Translations under genes and position numbers: made by a program
Source: Acetobacteraceae bacterium
Lineage (GTDB): Bacteria > Pseudomonadota > Alphaproteobacteria > Acetobacterales > Acetobacteraceae
DNA length: 32,764 bases
Reading direction: 5' to 3'
NCBI GenBank assembly: GCA_027451405.1
Contig: DAIDJM010000027.1
Location: 1 to 32,764 of the forward strand
Notes under the pieces: model-generated
The model's database searches: none
Told to the model about the DNA's origin: nothing
The model's input: the letters and a program-made list of their open reading frames with translations, nothing else
Shown: positions 8,611-17,979 of the stretch, piece after piece
How positions within the stretch are numbered: the stretch's first letter is position 1
Layout of the letters: the number at the start of each line of letters is the position of its first letter

Positions 8611-10992
8611 ATGGAAGCCGTCGCCCGCGGTCGCGCTGCCCAAGCCTCCCGCGCCTCGGCCGCGCGGCGCCCCGAACGGCACCTGGTCTCGCCCGCCATC
8701 CGCACGCTCATGCGGCGGCGCTTCGCGGAACTGGCAGGTCTCGGGCTCGCAGCTCTCGCCATCGCGCTGATCCTGGCGCTCGCCGCCTACAATCCCCGCG
8801 ACCCGTCGCTCAACACGGCGACCTCGCAGCCGGTCACGAACGTCGCCGGGCCTATCGGCGCCAGCGTTGCCGATCTGCTCCTGCAGGGGTTCGGGCTGGC
8901 CGGCTGCCTCCCAGCCCTGGCGCTGCTGATCTGGGCCTGGCGCGTCGGCACGCATCGCGGCTTCGGCTCGGTCTGGCTTCGGCTCCTGCCGAGCGCGCTC
9001 GCCGTGCCGGCGCTGTCCGCCGCCTTCAGCGTCGCGAGCACCACCGACTGGCCGACCCATGCCGGGCTGGGTGGCGCCGCCGGGCATCTTCTCGCCGACG
9101 CGGCGCTCGGCAGCCTGCCCGACGCGCTGGCGCCGCTCGGCAGCCTCTGCGTCTTCCTGGCCGGTGCGCTCCTGGGCACCGGCCTCGCTTTGACCGGTTT
9201 CGGTCTCAGCCTCGGCGACTGGCGCATGATCGGCCGGGTAGGTGCCGCCGGCACGCACCGGGCCGCATCTCTGGCCGCCACCATGCGCCCGACCCGGCGG
9301 AGCGAGCCCACACCCGCCGCGCCGGTTCTGCGCCAGCCGGCCGCCTTCGAGAGCGCCGAGCCCGCTGCCGACGCCCTGCCGGCCACCCCGAAAGCCGCTC
9401 CCGCGCGGCCGCACGTCACGGTGTCGCCGCGCCGCTCACCGCCCCCGCGCCAGGAGAGCCTGCCGCTGATGGATGCCGGCTGGCGCTTTCCGCCCACCAC
9501 CCTGCTGAAGGCCGCCCCCGCCCGCGGCAGCGTGGGGCCGAGCGAGGAGAGCCTGCAGAACAACGCCCGGCTGCTGGAGTCGGTGCTGGCCGACTACGGC
9601 GTGCAGGGGGCCATCCGCGAGATTCGCCCCGGCCCTGTCGTGACGATGTACGAGCTCGAACCGGCGCCCGGTATCCGCAGCGCGCGGGTCATCGGGCTCG
9701 CCGACGACGTGGCGCGCAGCCTGTCGGTGACGGCGGTGCGCATCGCGACCGTGCCGGGGCGCAACGTGATCGGCATCGAGGTGCCCAATGCGAAGCGCGA
9801 GACCGTCTACCTAAGCGAGCTGCTGGAGAGCGAGGCCTGGACCCGCCAGCAGGGAAGGCTGCTCCTGGCTCTCGGCAAGGATATCGCCGGCGAGCCGATC
9901 GTGACCGATCTGGCGCGCATGCCGCATCTGCTGATCGCCGGCACCACCGGGTCGGGCAAATCAGTCGGGATCAATGCCATGATCCTCTCGCTGCTCATGC
10001 GCCTGCCGCCCGATCAGTGCCGGCTGATCCTGATTGATCCGAAGATGCTGGAACTCTCGGTCTATGAGGGCATCCCGCATCTGATGGCGCCGGTGGTGAC
10101 CGAGCCCGCCAAGGCCGTTTCTGCACTGAAATGGGTCGTGCGCGAGATGGAGCGACGCTACCGCTCCATGAGCCAGCTCGGCGTGCGCAATATCGGCGGC
10201 TACAACGAGCGCGTCGAGGAAGCCCGCGCCCGCGGCGAGGTGATCACGCGCCGGGTGCAGACCGGCTACGATCCCGAAACCCACCGTCCGGTCTTCGAGG
10301 ACCAGGCGCTAAGCCTCGAGCAGATGCCGTTCATCGTCGTGGTGATCGACGAGATGGCCGATCTGATGATGGTGGCCGGCAAGGACATCGAGGCCGCCGT
10401 GCAGCGCCTCGCACAGATGGCGCGGGCGGCCGGCATTCACGTCATCATGGCGACGCAGCGCCCGTCGGTCGACGTGATCACGGGCACCATCAAGGCAAAC
10501 TTCCCGACCCGCATCAGCTTCCAGGTGATCAGCAAGTTCGACAGCCGCACCATCCTGGGCGAGCAGGGCTCCGAGCAGCTGCTCGGACATGGCGACATGC
10601 TCTATATGGCTGGCGGGGGCCGCATCACGCGCGTGCACGGCCCCTTGGTGACAGACCGCGAAGTCGAAGAAGTGGTCGAGTTCCTGCGCGAACAGGGCGA
10701 GCCCGTCTATCTCGACGATGTCACGGAGAGCCTCGAGGAGGGGGAATCCGGACCGATCGGGCCCATGCTCCCGGGCGGCGCCTTCGGCGACGGCGACAAG
10801 GGGCTGTTCGATCAGGCGGTCGATATCGTGTCGCGGGAAGGCAAAGCGAGCACGAGCTTCCTGCAGCGGCACTTGCAAATCGGCTACAACCGCGCCGCCA
10901 AGCTGATCGAGCAGATGGAAAAGGAGGGCATCGTCAGCGCCGCCAATCATGTCGGCAAGCGCGAGGTGTTGGTGCGAAGGCGCGACGATTAA
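8611..10992 (+). CDS. ftsK: DNA translocase FtsK
   Basis: Septal ATP-driven DNA pump that clears chromosome termini during division. The 793-residue product has four N-terminal membrane segments (roughly residues 42-62, 88-112, 125-145 and 175-200) and a proline- and alanine-rich linker to about residue 300. The motor follows, with Walker A GTTGSGKS at 444-451 and Walker B IVVVIDEMADL near 573-583. A C-terminal winged-helix gamma domain begins near residue 725 (GLFDQAVDIVSREGKASTSFLQ), the part that reads KOPS sequences. ATG at 8611 is supported by GGAG seven bases upstream. The linker is short compared with E. coli FtsK but normal for alphaproteobacteria. Confidence 0.97.
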   Translation: MEAVARGRAAQASRASAARRPERHLVSPAIRTLMRRRFAELAGLGLAALAIALILALAAYNPRDPSLNTATSQPVTNVAGPIGASVADLLLQGFGLAGCLPALALLIWAWRVGTHRGFGSVWLRLLPSALAVPALSAAFSVASTTDWPTHAGLGGAAGHLLADAALGSLPDALAPLGSLCVFLAGALLGTGLALTGFGLSLGDWRMIGRVGAAGTHRAASLAATMRPTRRSEPTPAAPVLRQPAAFESAEPAADALPATPKAAPARPHVTVSPRRSPPPRQESLPLMDAGWRFPPTTLLKAAPARGSVGPSEESLQNNARLLESVLADYGVQGAIREIRPGPVVTMYELEPAPGIRSARVIGLADDVARSLSVTAVRIATVPGRNVIGIEVPNAKRETVYLSELLESEAWTRQQGRLLLALGKDIAGEPIVTDLARMPHLLIAGTTGSGKSVGINAMILSLLMRLPPDQCRLILIDPKMLELSVYEGIPHLMAPVVTEPAKAVSALKWVVREMERRYRSMSQLGVRNIGGYNERVEEARARGEVITRRVQTGYDPETHRPVFEDQALSLEQMPFIVVVIDEMADLMMVAGKDIEAAVQRLAQMARAAGIHVIMATQRPSVDVITGTIKANFPTRISFQVISKFDSRTILGEQGSEQLLGHGDMLYMAGGGRITRVHGPLVTDREVEEVVEFLREQGEPVYLDDVTESLEEGESGPIGPMLPGGAFGDGDKGLFDQAVDIVSREGKASTSFLQRHLQIGYNRAAKLIEQMEKEGIVSAANHVGKREVLVRRRDD

Positions 10993-11053
10993 ACCGGAGC
11001 GCGTTTTCCCGGATACCTACCTCCGGCCGGATGAGGCGAGTTCCTAAAGTCAC

Positions 11054-11114
11054 GGGGTCTGGGGCCTTCCGGCCCCACCGGAGCGCAGAGGCGGCGCCTC
11101 TGCCCGCCGGAGGC
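11054..11114 (+). repeat. R repeat downstream of ftsK
   Basis: Near-consensus R element, plus orientation: GGGGTCTGGGGCC, loop TTCC, GGCCCCACCGG, then GCAGAGGCG/GCGCCTCTGC hairpin and CCGCCGGAGGC. It lies 62 bases after ftsK and 140 bases before the next start codon, so here its GGAGG cannot act as a ribosome binding site. It may terminate ftsK transcription. Confidence 0.9.
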
Positions 11115-11200
11115 AGTCGTGGTTCGTGTTGCGGCCGGCGGGCCACAGCACGGGGCACTACGTCCACAGAGGCTGAAGGCCACGGCCAGGTGGGCGCAAC

Positions 11201-11245
11201 CCGCTAGGCCAAGCGGCTTTTCCCTGGGGCAACGATGCCCCGGGG
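11201..11245 (+). promoter_or_regulatory. Two hairpins in the leader of the small secreted-protein gene
   Basis: The first is CCGCT-AGGCCA-AGCGG at 11201-11216. The second is a strong stem at 11222-11231 pairing with 11236-11245 (CCCTGGGGCA, loop ACGA, TGCCCCGGGG, with one G-T pair). The second ends nine bases before the ATG at 11255 and covers most of the purine run that would serve as ribosome binding site. A translation-control role is inferred; no known riboswitch class was recognised. Confidence 0.5.
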
Positions 11246-11254
11246 GACAGAGTC

Positions 11255-11770
11255 ATGGATTTCGCCGTCGCGGTGACAGCCGCCTTGCTCGCACCCGCCG
11301 CCGCCCTCGCGGTCCAGCCGGTGACCTATGACTTCACGGGGACCGTCACGAGCAGCCAGGGCGGGCCCCCGGTGGGCACCAAGCTACCCGTTTCCGTGAC
11401 CGTGGACCGCGATTTTCCGGGCACGCCGAACCCGAGCCAGCCGCGCGAGGAGATGGTCTATGCCGGCGGCCCCTGCCAGTATCCCAACACGGCTTCGCCG
11501 ATCCTGGCCGCCTCGATCGGTGGCCAGAGCGCCCTCGGGTGCTTCGACACCATCGATATTCGCCGCAATGTCAACGGCCAGTCGTTGATCCAGATCGGGA
11601 CCTACTCGACCCAGTCGGGGCCGACCCTCGTTCTGACCTTCGCCAGTACGATCCGGGGCGCAGTGCCCAATCTCCGCCTGCCGAACCATCTGCGGGCGAG
11701 CCGGTTCATGACGGCCCGCTTCCTGACCAGCCGGAACGTCACCTACCAATACTCAGGTACCCTGAAGTAG
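11255..11770 (+). CDS. Small secreted protein of unknown function
   Basis: I do not recognise a family. The 171-residue product begins with a hydrophobic stretch ending in AALA, consistent with signal-peptide cleavage around residue 19. The n-region is unusual because it carries an aspartate and no lysine or arginine. The mature part is rich in Thr, Ser and Gly with alternating hydrophobic residues ([34 protein letters not shown]), suggesting an all-beta fold. It has two cysteines, in GGPCQYP and LGCFD, which could form a disulfide. It sits alone between ftsK and secA, 82 bases before secA. Two leader hairpins lie just upstream. No PEP-CTERM or other sorting tail is present. Confidence 0.65.
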   Translation: MDFAVAVTAALLAPAAALAVQPVTYDFTGTVTSSQGGPPVGTKLPVSVTVDRDFPGTPNPSQPREEMVYAGGPCQYPNTASPILAASIGGQSALGCFDTIDIRRNVNGQSLIQIGTYSTQSGPTLVLTFASTIRGAVPNLRLPNHLRASRFMTARFLTSRNVTYQYSGTLK

Positions 11771-11852
11771 CCGGCGCGGAGGGGCGCCGCGCATTGACCG
11801 GCCTTCCGGCCACTCTTATCTCGGAGCAGCACCCCTCCCCCAAGGCCCGCCC

Positions 11853-14567
11853 ATGTTCGGAACTCTCGCCCGTGCCGTGTTCGGCACGTCCAATGACCGG
11901 CAGCTGAAGGCCTATCAGCGTCGCGTGCCGCAAATCAACGCGCTGGAGCCCGCCATCGCGGCTCTCGACGATGCGCAGCTCTCTGCCAAAACGCCGGAGT
12001 TCCGGTCCCGGCTCGCCGCGGGGCAAACGCTGGACGACCTCCTGCCGGAAGCCTTCGCCGTGGTGCGCGAGGCCGCCAGGCGCACGCTCGGCCTGAGGCA
12101 TTTCGACGTGCAGCTCATCGGCGGCATGGTCCTGCACGACGGCAAGATCGCCGAGATGAAAACCGGCGAAGGCAAAACCCTCGTCGCGACACTGGCCGTC
12201 TATCTCAACGCGCTCGAAGGCCGCGGCGTCCATGTCGTCACCGTGAACGACTATCTCGCCCGCCGCGACGCCGAGGAAATGGGCCGCGTCTACGCTTTCC
12301 TCGGGCTCACCACTGGCGTCATCGTGCATGGCCTGTCCGACGACGAACGCCGCGCGGCCTACCAGTGCGACGTCACATACGGCCAGAACAATGAATTCGG
12401 CTTCGATTACCTGCGCGACAACATGAAATACCGGCTCGAGGACATGGTCCAGCGGCCGTTCAACCATGCGATCGTCGACGAGGTGGACAGCATCCTGATC
12501 GACGAGGCGCGCACCCCGCTGATCATTTCGGGCCCGGCGGAGGACAGTTCAGACCTGTATCGCCGTGTGGATGCGGTGGTGCGCGAGCTCGTGCGCGACG
12601 TCTCCACCTACGAAAAAGACGAGAAGATGAAAACCGTCCACCTGACCGAGCCCGGCTCGGAGCAGGTGGAGGAAATGCTGCGCCAGGCCGGCGTCATCAC
12701 CGAAGGCAACATGTACGACATATTCAATGTCGCCGCGGTGCATCACGTGCAGCAATCGCTCCGCGCCCACACGCTCTTCTCGCGCGACGTTGATTACATC
12801 GTGCGCGACGACAAGGTCGTGCTGATCGACGAGTTCACCGGCCGCATGATGGAAGGACGGCGCTACTCGGAAGGCTTGCATCAGGCGCTCGAAGCGAAAG
12901 AGCACGTCACGGTCCAGCAGGAAAACCAGACGCTCGCGACCATCACTTTCCAGAATTATTTCCGGCTGTTCCCGAAACTCTCGGGCATGACCGGCACGGC
13001 CATGACCGAGGCCGACGAGTTCGCGGAAATCTACAAGCTCCAGGTGGTCGAGATTCCGACCAACGTCCCGGTGAACCGGCGGGACGAGGATGACGAGGTC
13101 TACCGCAGCGCGCGGGAAAAATACGACGCGGTCTGCGATCTCATCGAAGAGGCCCGCAAGCGCGAGCAACCGGTCCTGGTGGGCACGGTCAGCATCGAAA
13201 AAAGCGAAATCCTCAGTGACATCCTCAAGAAGCGCAAAATCCCCCATTCGGTGCTGAATGCCCGGTTCCACGAGCAGGAAGCCGTGATCATCGCCCAGGC
13301 CGGCGCCCCGGGCGCTATCACGATCGCCACCAACATGGCCGGCCGGGGTACGGACATCAAACTGGGCGGCAATCTCGACATGCGCCTGCGGCAGGAGCTG
13401 CCCGGTATCGAGGATCCCGCCGCCCGCGCCGCGCGGGAGGCTGAAATCCGCGCCGAAATCGTGCGCAATCACGAGCGGGTGAAGAAAGCCGGCGGGCTCT
13501 TCGTGATCGGCACCGAGCGGCACGAAAGCCGGCGTATCGACAACCAGTTGCGCGGCCGTAGCGGCCGCCAGGGCGACCCTGGCGCCAGCCGCTTCTTCCT
13601 CAGCCTCGAAGATGATCTCATGCGGATCTTCGGCTCCGACCGGATGGGCAGCATGCTCCAGCGGCTCGGCCTCAAGGAAGGCGAAGCGATCGTCCACCCC
13701 TGGATCAACAAGGCACTCGAGAAAGCGCAAAAGAAGGTCGAGGCGCGCAACTTCGATACGCGCAAAAACCTGCTGAAATACGATGACGTGATGAACGACC
13801 AGCGCCGCGAGGTTTATTCGCAGCGCCGCGAATACATGTCCTCGGCGGACGTATCCGAAACCGTCGCCGAGATGCGCCGCGAGATCATCGCCGACCTCGT
13901 CGAGCGGCGGGTGCCGGAAAAAGCGTTCGCCGAGCAGTGGGAAACCGCCGAACTCGCCGCCGACATCAAGCGCATCTTCAATCTCGACCTGCCGGTCGAG
14001 GCATGGGGCCGCGAAGAGGGAATCGAGGAGACCGCGCTTCGCGAACGCATCGAACAAGCGGTCGAGTCCGTGGCTGGGGCCAAGGCCGAGAAGTTTGGCC
14101 CCGAAATCATGCGCTTCGTCGAAAAATCGCTGCTGCTGCAGATGTTCGACACGGTGTGGAAGGAACATCTCCTGGCGCTCGACCAGCTCCGCCAGGGCAT
14201 CGGCTTGCGCGCCTACGGCCAGCGCGACCCGCTCAACGAATATAAGAGCGAGGCCTTCGCGCTGTTCAACACCATGCTCGACGACCTCCGCGAACGCGTG
14301 GTCAACACGCTGGCCCGCGTCGAACTCTCGGCCGAGCCCCCTCCCCCGCCGGTCTCCCCCTTCGCGCCGGCTCTGGAAAGCGGTCCCTCGCTCTCCCCGG
14401 GCAACGGCATCGCCGTCGCGGAAGCCGACCCAATCCAGGTGGCCATGGTGCAACAGGTGCCATTCGACCAGAACGACCCGACGACCTGGGGTGGCGTATC
14501 GCGGAATGCGCCATGCCCTTGCGGATCAGGCAAGAAATACAAGCATTGTCATGGTCGGACGGCGTAA
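11853..14567 (+). CDS. secA: Preprotein translocase ATPase subunit SecA
   Basis: Motor that drives unfolded preproteins through the SecYEG channel at the inner membrane. The 904-residue length matches the family. Walker A MKTGEGKT is at residues 102-109 and the [13 protein letters not shown] motor motif begins at residue 209, both at the same numbers as in E. coli SecA. Helicase-like motifs [11 protein letters not shown] and RGRSGRQGD follow. The C-terminus has a proline-rich linker and the zinc-binding SecB/phospholipid-binding tail with Cys888, Cys890, Cys899 and His900 ([14 protein letters not shown]). No upstream gene is obviously co-regulated. An AT-rich hairpin of the T family lies directly after the stop and may terminate transcription. 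Confidence 0.98.
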   Translation: MFGTLARAVFGTSNDRQLKAYQRRVPQINALEPAIAALDDAQLSAKTPEFRSRLAAGQTLDDLLPEAFAVVREAARRTLGLRHFDVQLIGGMVLHDGKIAEMKTGEGKTLVATLAVYLNALEGRGVHVVTVNDYLARRDAEEMGRVYAFLGLTTGVIVHGLSDDERRAAYQCDVTYGQNNEFGFDYLRDNMKYRLEDMVQRPFNHAIVDEVDSILIDEARTPLIISGPAEDSSDLYRRVDAVVRELVRDVSTYEKDEKMKTVHLTEPGSEQVEEMLRQAGVITEGNMYDIFNVAAVHHVQQSLRAHTLFSRDVDYIVRDDKVVLIDEFTGRMMEGRRYSEGLHQALEAKEHVTVQQENQTLATITFQNYFRLFPKLSGMTGTAMTEADEFAEIYKLQVVEIPTNVPVNRRDEDDEVYRSAREKYDAVCDLIEEARKREQPVLVGTVSIEKSEILSDILKKRKIPHSVLNARFHEQEAVIIAQAGAPGAITIATNMAGRGTDIKLGGNLDMRLRQELPGIEDPAARAAREAEIRAEIVRNHERVKKAGGLFVIGTERHESRRIDNQLRGRSGRQGDPGASRFFLSLEDDLMRIFGSDRMGSMLQRLGLKEGEAIVHPWINKALEKAQKKVEARNFDTRKNLLKYDDVMNDQRREVYSQRREYMSSADVSETVAEMRREIIADLVERRVPEKAFAEQWETAELAADIKRIFNLDLPVEAWGREEGIEETALRERIEQAVESVAGAKAEKFGPEIMRFVEKSLLLQMFDTVWKEHLLALDQLRQGIGLRAYGQRDPLNEYKSEAFALFNTMLDDLRERVVNTLARVELSAEPPPPPVSPFAPALESGPSLSPGNGIAVAEADPIQVAMVQQVPFDQNDPTTWGGVSRNAPCPCGSGKKYKHCHGRTA

Positions 14568-14572
14568 CGAAA

Positions 14573-14615
14573 GGAAGACTCTTCTTTCTCTGAAGAAAGA
14601 GTAACAAAAAGACTT
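14573..14615 (+). repeat. T repeat, single unit after secA (terminator-like)
   Basis: AT-rich imperfect hairpin (CTTCTTTCTCT against GAAGAAAGAG) followed by TAACAAAAAGACTTTC. The tail matches the flank of the T pairs (AACCAAAAAACTTT), so this is a single, diverged unit of that family. It starts six bases after the secA stop and is a plausible transcription terminator. Confidence 0.65.
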
Positions 14616-14717
14616 TCTTCCGTTGGGGACCTTGGCGCCGGTTAGGCTTTTATGAATCGAACCGCGACCAGACCGCCCTTGTCAAGTCGCGCGCCGGGTG
14701 TCACCACTCCAATGAGA

Positions 14718-14778
14718 GGGGTCTGGGGCCTTTCGGCCCCAGCGGGGTGCAGGGGCAGAGCCCCTGCCCGCCGGAGGC
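14718..14778 (+). repeat. R repeat supplying the ribosome binding site of the ester hydrolase
   Basis: Near-consensus R element in plus orientation: GGGGTCTGGGGCC, loop TTTC, GGCCCCAGCGGGG, hairpin CAGGGGC/GCCCCTG, then CCGCCGGAGGC. The final GGAGG (14773-14777) sits five bases before the ATG at 14783, an ideal Shine-Dalgarno position, and no other candidate is nearby. Confidence 0.93.
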
Positions 14779-14782
14779 CCGC

Positions 14783-16702
14783 ATGAACCTGAAAGCCGCC
14801 CTGCTCGTAACCCTCCCGCTGCTCGTTGCCGCCGCGCCGGTCCCCAGCGAGATCCCCGCCCATTTCGATCTGAAAACTTCAAGCTACGACTACACGCGCC
14901 GCGTCGTGGAAATCCCCATGCGCGACGGCGTCAAGCTGCATACGGTCATCCTCATCCCGAAACGGGTCACCCACGCGCCCATCCTCCTCACCCGCACCCC
15001 TTACGACGCCGATGCACTGACCTCCTACGGCGATCCCAACGGCGGCGACGGTGCCGCCAGCGCCCATTTGCGCATGGCGCTAGACGGCTACGACAACAAT
15101 GAGGATCCCGATCTGATCCGCACCTATATCCGCGTGGTGCAGGACGTGCGCGGCAAGCATGGCAGCGAGGGCGAATATCTGATGAACCGGCCGCCGGTCG
15201 GACCGCTCAACCATTCCGGCATCGACGAGCCGACCGACACCTACGACACGATCGACTGGCTCGTGAAGAACATCCCCGAAAGCAACGGCCGGGTCGGCAC
15301 CATCGGCATCTCCTACAATGGCTGGACCACGCTCATGAGCCTGTTCCACCCCCATCCGGCGCTGAAGGTCGCCGTGCCGATGAACCCGATGGTGGATGGC
15401 TGGATGGGCGACGACTGGTTCCACCGCGGCGCCTTCCGCCAGGACGGCACCGTCAATTACGTGTATGAACAGGAGGCCACCCGGAAGAGCGATCTCAAAT
15501 GGTGGCCTGAAGCCTATGATGATTACAGCGTCTTCCTCAAATACGGCAATGCGGATGCGATCGCCAGATCGCACGGCGACGACCAGTTAGGCTTCTGGAA
15601 CAAGCTCGAGCAGCACCCCGCCTACGATGATTTCTGGCAGGTGCAGGCCGTTGACAAGCTGCTCGCGAAGGAGCCGCTCACGGTTCCCGTGCTGCTCGTC
15701 CACAGCCTTTGGGACCAAGAGGACATCTACGGCGACATCGCAGTCTATAAGGCGATCAAGCCGAAGGACCGCAACAACGACATGGTCTATCTGGCGATGG
15801 GCCCCTGGCATCACGGCGGCGAACTCGATGCCGGCGACCATCTGGGGCCGATCCCGCTCGGCATGGAAACCGGCGCTTATTTCCGCAGCCACATCCTCCG
15901 GCCGTTCCTCGACCATTTCCTGAAAGACGATGCACCGCCTCTCAATCTGGCGCCGGTGACGGCCTTCCAGACCGGCACGAACCACTGGAAGCGGTTCGAT
16001 TCCTGGCCTGCCGGCCCGATTACGCCCACGCAACTGCATTTGCTGCCGAACGGTGCTGCCTCGCTCGCTGACGTGCCGGCTTCGGGCACCGTCGCCGGCA
16101 CCTACGTCTCCGACCCGGCCAAGCCCGTGCCGTTCATCCCCCGCCCGATGCACCTGCTGCCCGACGGCGAGGCCGATGCCTGGCGCAACTGGCTCTCGAC
16201 CGACCAGCGCAACGTCGCCACCCGCCCCGACGTGCTGACCTTCACCACCGATACGCTCAAGAAACCGGTGCAGATCGCCGGCGAGCCGGTCGCGAACCTG
16301 GTCGCCGCCACCACCGGCACCGACGGCGATTTCGTCGTCAAACTGATCGACGTCTACCCCGACGAAGTCCCCCAGACTCCCGAGATCGGCGGCTACCAGC
16401 TCATGGTCTCTGCCGACATCCTTCGGGGCCGCTACCGCAATTCCTATTCCGATCCCGCCCCGATCCCGCCGGGTCAGAACCAGACCTACCGGTTCGGTCT
16501 GCCCACGACGAACCACGTCTTTCTGCCGGGACACAAGATCATGGTGCAGATCCAGTCCACCTGGTTCCCGCTCTATGACCGGAACCCGCAAACCTATGTG
16601 GACAGCATCTTCACCGCGCCGGCCGTCGCCTACAAACCGGCGACCATCACGGTGAGCACCGCCAGCTACGTCGAACTGCCCCTCGTCACGGGCCCGAAGT
16701 AG
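14783..16702 (+). CDS. Alpha-amino acid ester hydrolase-like CocE/NonD family hydrolase
   Basis: Serine hydrolase of the X-Pro dipeptidyl-peptidase S15/CocE superfamily. The 639-residue product starts with a signal peptide (MNLKAALLVTLPLLVAAA). The nucleophile is Ser177 in GISYNG, followed by Tyr178; the remaining triad members are probably Asp311 in HSLWDQED and His344 in GPWHHGG. The acidic cluster that binds the substrate amino group in Xanthomonas and Acetobacter alpha-amino acid ester hydrolases is conserved, with Asp211 in MGDDWFH and Glu313-Asp314. Spacing between these residues agrees closely with those enzymes as I recall them. A C-terminal jelly-roll domain begins near residue 480. 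Such enzymes act on alpha-amino esters and amino beta-lactams. The start is decided by GGAGG of the R repeat; the frame is open upstream only through repeat sequence. Confidence 0.9.
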   Translation: MNLKAALLVTLPLLVAAAPVPSEIPAHFDLKTSSYDYTRRVVEIPMRDGVKLHTVILIPKRVTHAPILLTRTPYDADALTSYGDPNGGDGAASAHLRMALDGYDNNEDPDLIRTYIRVVQDVRGKHGSEGEYLMNRPPVGPLNHSGIDEPTDTYDTIDWLVKNIPESNGRVGTIGISYNGWTTLMSLFHPHPALKVAVPMNPMVDGWMGDDWFHRGAFRQDGTVNYVYEQEATRKSDLKWWPEAYDDYSVFLKYGNADAIARSHGDDQLGFWNKLEQHPAYDDFWQVQAVDKLLAKEPLTVPVLLVHSLWDQEDIYGDIAVYKAIKPKDRNNDMVYLAMGPWHHGGELDAGDHLGPIPLGMETGAYFRSHILRPFLDHFLKDDAPPLNLAPVTAFQTGTNHWKRFDSWPAGPITPTQLHLLPNGAASLADVPASGTVAGTYVSDPAKPVPFIPRPMHLLPDGEADAWRNWLSTDQRNVATRPDVLTFTTDTLKKPVQIAGEPVANLVAATTGTDGDFVVKLIDVYPDEVPQTPEIGGYQLMVSADILRGRYRNSYSDPAPIPPGQNQTYRFGLPTTNHVFLPGHKIMVQIQSTWFPLYDRNPQTYVDSIFTAPAVAYKPATITVSTASYVELPLVTGPK

Positions 16703-16707
16703 CGCAG

Positions 16708-16768
16708 TCCGGGGCCCACCAGCCCCAGATTGGGTGGCAGGGGGCAAAGCCCCCTGCCCGCTGGAGGC
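16708..16768 (+). repeat. R repeat between ester hydrolase and acyltransferase
   Basis: Diverged R element in plus orientation: GGGGCC/CCAGCCCC hairpin remnant, then CAGGGGGC-AAA-GCCCCCTG hairpin and CCGCTGGAGGC. It begins six bases after the hydrolase stop. Its GGAGG lies 20 bases before the ATG at 16788, too far for normal use with that start. Confidence 0.85.
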
Positions 16769-16787
16769 GAACCCCTATATCTCCTCC

Positions 16788-17942
16788 ATGCCCGACGGCA
16801 CCCCGACCCTCTCGCTCACCCTCCACCGCTCGATCCACGAGCTTCCCGCCACCGACTGGGAAAGGTGCGCCGGCACCGCCAACCCTTTCGTCTCCCACGC
16901 CTTTCTGGCGGCGCTCGAAGACAGCGCCTCGGCCAGCCCCCGCACTGGCTGGCTTCCCCAGCACGCCGCGGTGCGCGACGCCGAAGGCCGGCTCCTGGCC
17001 TGCGCCCCGGCCTATGTGAAATCCCACTCCTATGGCGAATATGTCTTCGACCATGGCTGGGCCCGGGCCTTCGAGCAGGCCGGCGGCCGCTATTACCCGA
17101 AGCTGCAGATCGCGGTTCCGTTCAGCCCCGTGCCCGGCCCGCGTCTCCTCATCGCGCCGGATACCGGAACCGATCCCTCCCTGCTCGCCCACGCGCTCGC
17201 CCGGGCCGCCGGCGAGATGGAACTGAGTTCCGCGCACGTTACGTTCTGCACGGCGTCCGAATACGCCACCCTCGGCGAGGCGGGCTGGCTACAGCGCCTC
17301 GGCGTTCAATATCATTGGTATAACCGGAATTACGCGACGTTCGACGATTTCCTCGCGGCACTTGCGTCCCGCAAGCGGAAATCCATCCGCCGCGAACGCC
17401 GTGACGCGCAATCGACCGGGCTCGAATTCCGCACGCTGCGGGGGCCCGAGATCACGCGGGCGCAATGGAAATCCTTCTATCGGTTCTATCTCTCGACCGT
17501 GGACCGCAAATGGGGCAGCGCCTATCTCACCGAGCGCTTCTTCCCGATGCTCGGCGAGCGTCTCGGCGACCGGGTCGTGCTGATGCTGGCCTATGAGGGA
17601 AGCGAGCCGGTGGCCGGCGCGCTCAATCTGATGGGCGCCGACGCGCTCTATGGCCGCAACTGGGGCACGCTCGCCGACCACCCGTTCCTGCATTTCGAAC
17701 TTTGTTATTATCGCGCCATAGACTTCGCGATCGAGCAGGGTCTCGCCCGGGTCGAAGCCGGCGCGCAGGGCGAGCACAAGATCCAGCGCGGCTATGTGCC
17801 CACCGAGACCTATTCCGCGCACTGGATCGGCAATCGCGCCCTGCGTCAGGCGATCGCGCACTATCTCGAGCAGGAGCGCGAAGTGAGGCGCCAGGAAATG
17901 GCGGAACTCGCCGCCTACGCGCCGTTCCGCGAAGAAGGCTGA
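16788..17942 (+). CDS. FemAB/GNAT-like N-acyltransferase (COG3146-type)
   Basis: A 384-residue cytosolic protein resembling the COG3146 predicted N-acyltransferases, which have two GNAT folds as in FemAB proteins. Recognisable conserved stretches are the basic SRKRKSIRRER at about 194-204, KWGSAYLTERFF, YGRNWG and a C-terminal GAQGEHKIQRGY. The reaction and acceptor are not known; peptidoglycan or aminoacyl transfer is often proposed for relatives. ATG at 16788 was chosen by homology. An in-frame GTG at 16734 inside the R repeat would add 18 residues ([12 protein letters not shown]...). The gene converges on the WXXGXW-repeat gene with a strong hairpin between them. Confidence 0.8.
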   Translation: MPDGTPTLSLTLHRSIHELPATDWERCAGTANPFVSHAFLAALEDSASASPRTGWLPQHAAVRDAEGRLLACAPAYVKSHSYGEYVFDHGWARAFEQAGGRYYPKLQIAVPFSPVPGPRLLIAPDTGTDPSLLAHALARAAGEMELSSAHVTFCTASEYATLGEAGWLQRLGVQYHWYNRNYATFDDFLAALASRKRKSIRRERRDAQSTGLEFRTLRGPEITRAQWKSFYRFYLSTVDRKWGSAYLTERFFPMLGERLGDRVVLMLAYEGSEPVAGALNLMGADALYGRNWGTLADHPFLHFELCYYRAIDFAIEQGLARVEAGAQGEHKIQRGYVPTETYSAHWIGNRALRQAIAHYLEQEREVRRQEMAELAAYAPFREEG

Positions 17943-17968
17943 GACCGGCGGGCGGGTGCCCGCCGGTC
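17943..17968. terminator. Bidirectional hairpin between convergent genes
   Basis: Perfect 11-bp stem GACCGGCGGGC (17943-17953), loop GGGT, GCCCGCCGGTC (17958-17968). It begins directly after the acyltransferase stop and ends 12 bases before the stop of the opposite gene. A short GTTT follows on the plus side. It very likely terminates transcription from both directions. Confidence 0.8.
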
Positions 17969-17979
17969 CGGCGTTTCGA

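Noticed and set aside
11115-11254. Possible cobalamin or S-adenosyl-homocysteine riboswitch
   Set aside because: The hairpins and short GC motifs do not match the conserved core of either class, and the downstream gene is not a metabolic or transport gene.
12549-14453. 634-codon minus-strand open frame inside secA
   Set aside because: Its protein is rich in His, Arg, Asp and Glu with no recognisable fold and lies wholly opposite secA, whose motifs are all intact.
14616-14717. Small gene or tRNA-like RNA between the T unit and the R repeat after secA
   Set aside because: No open frame with a ribosome binding site and no cloverleaf could be drawn; nothing supportable is seen.
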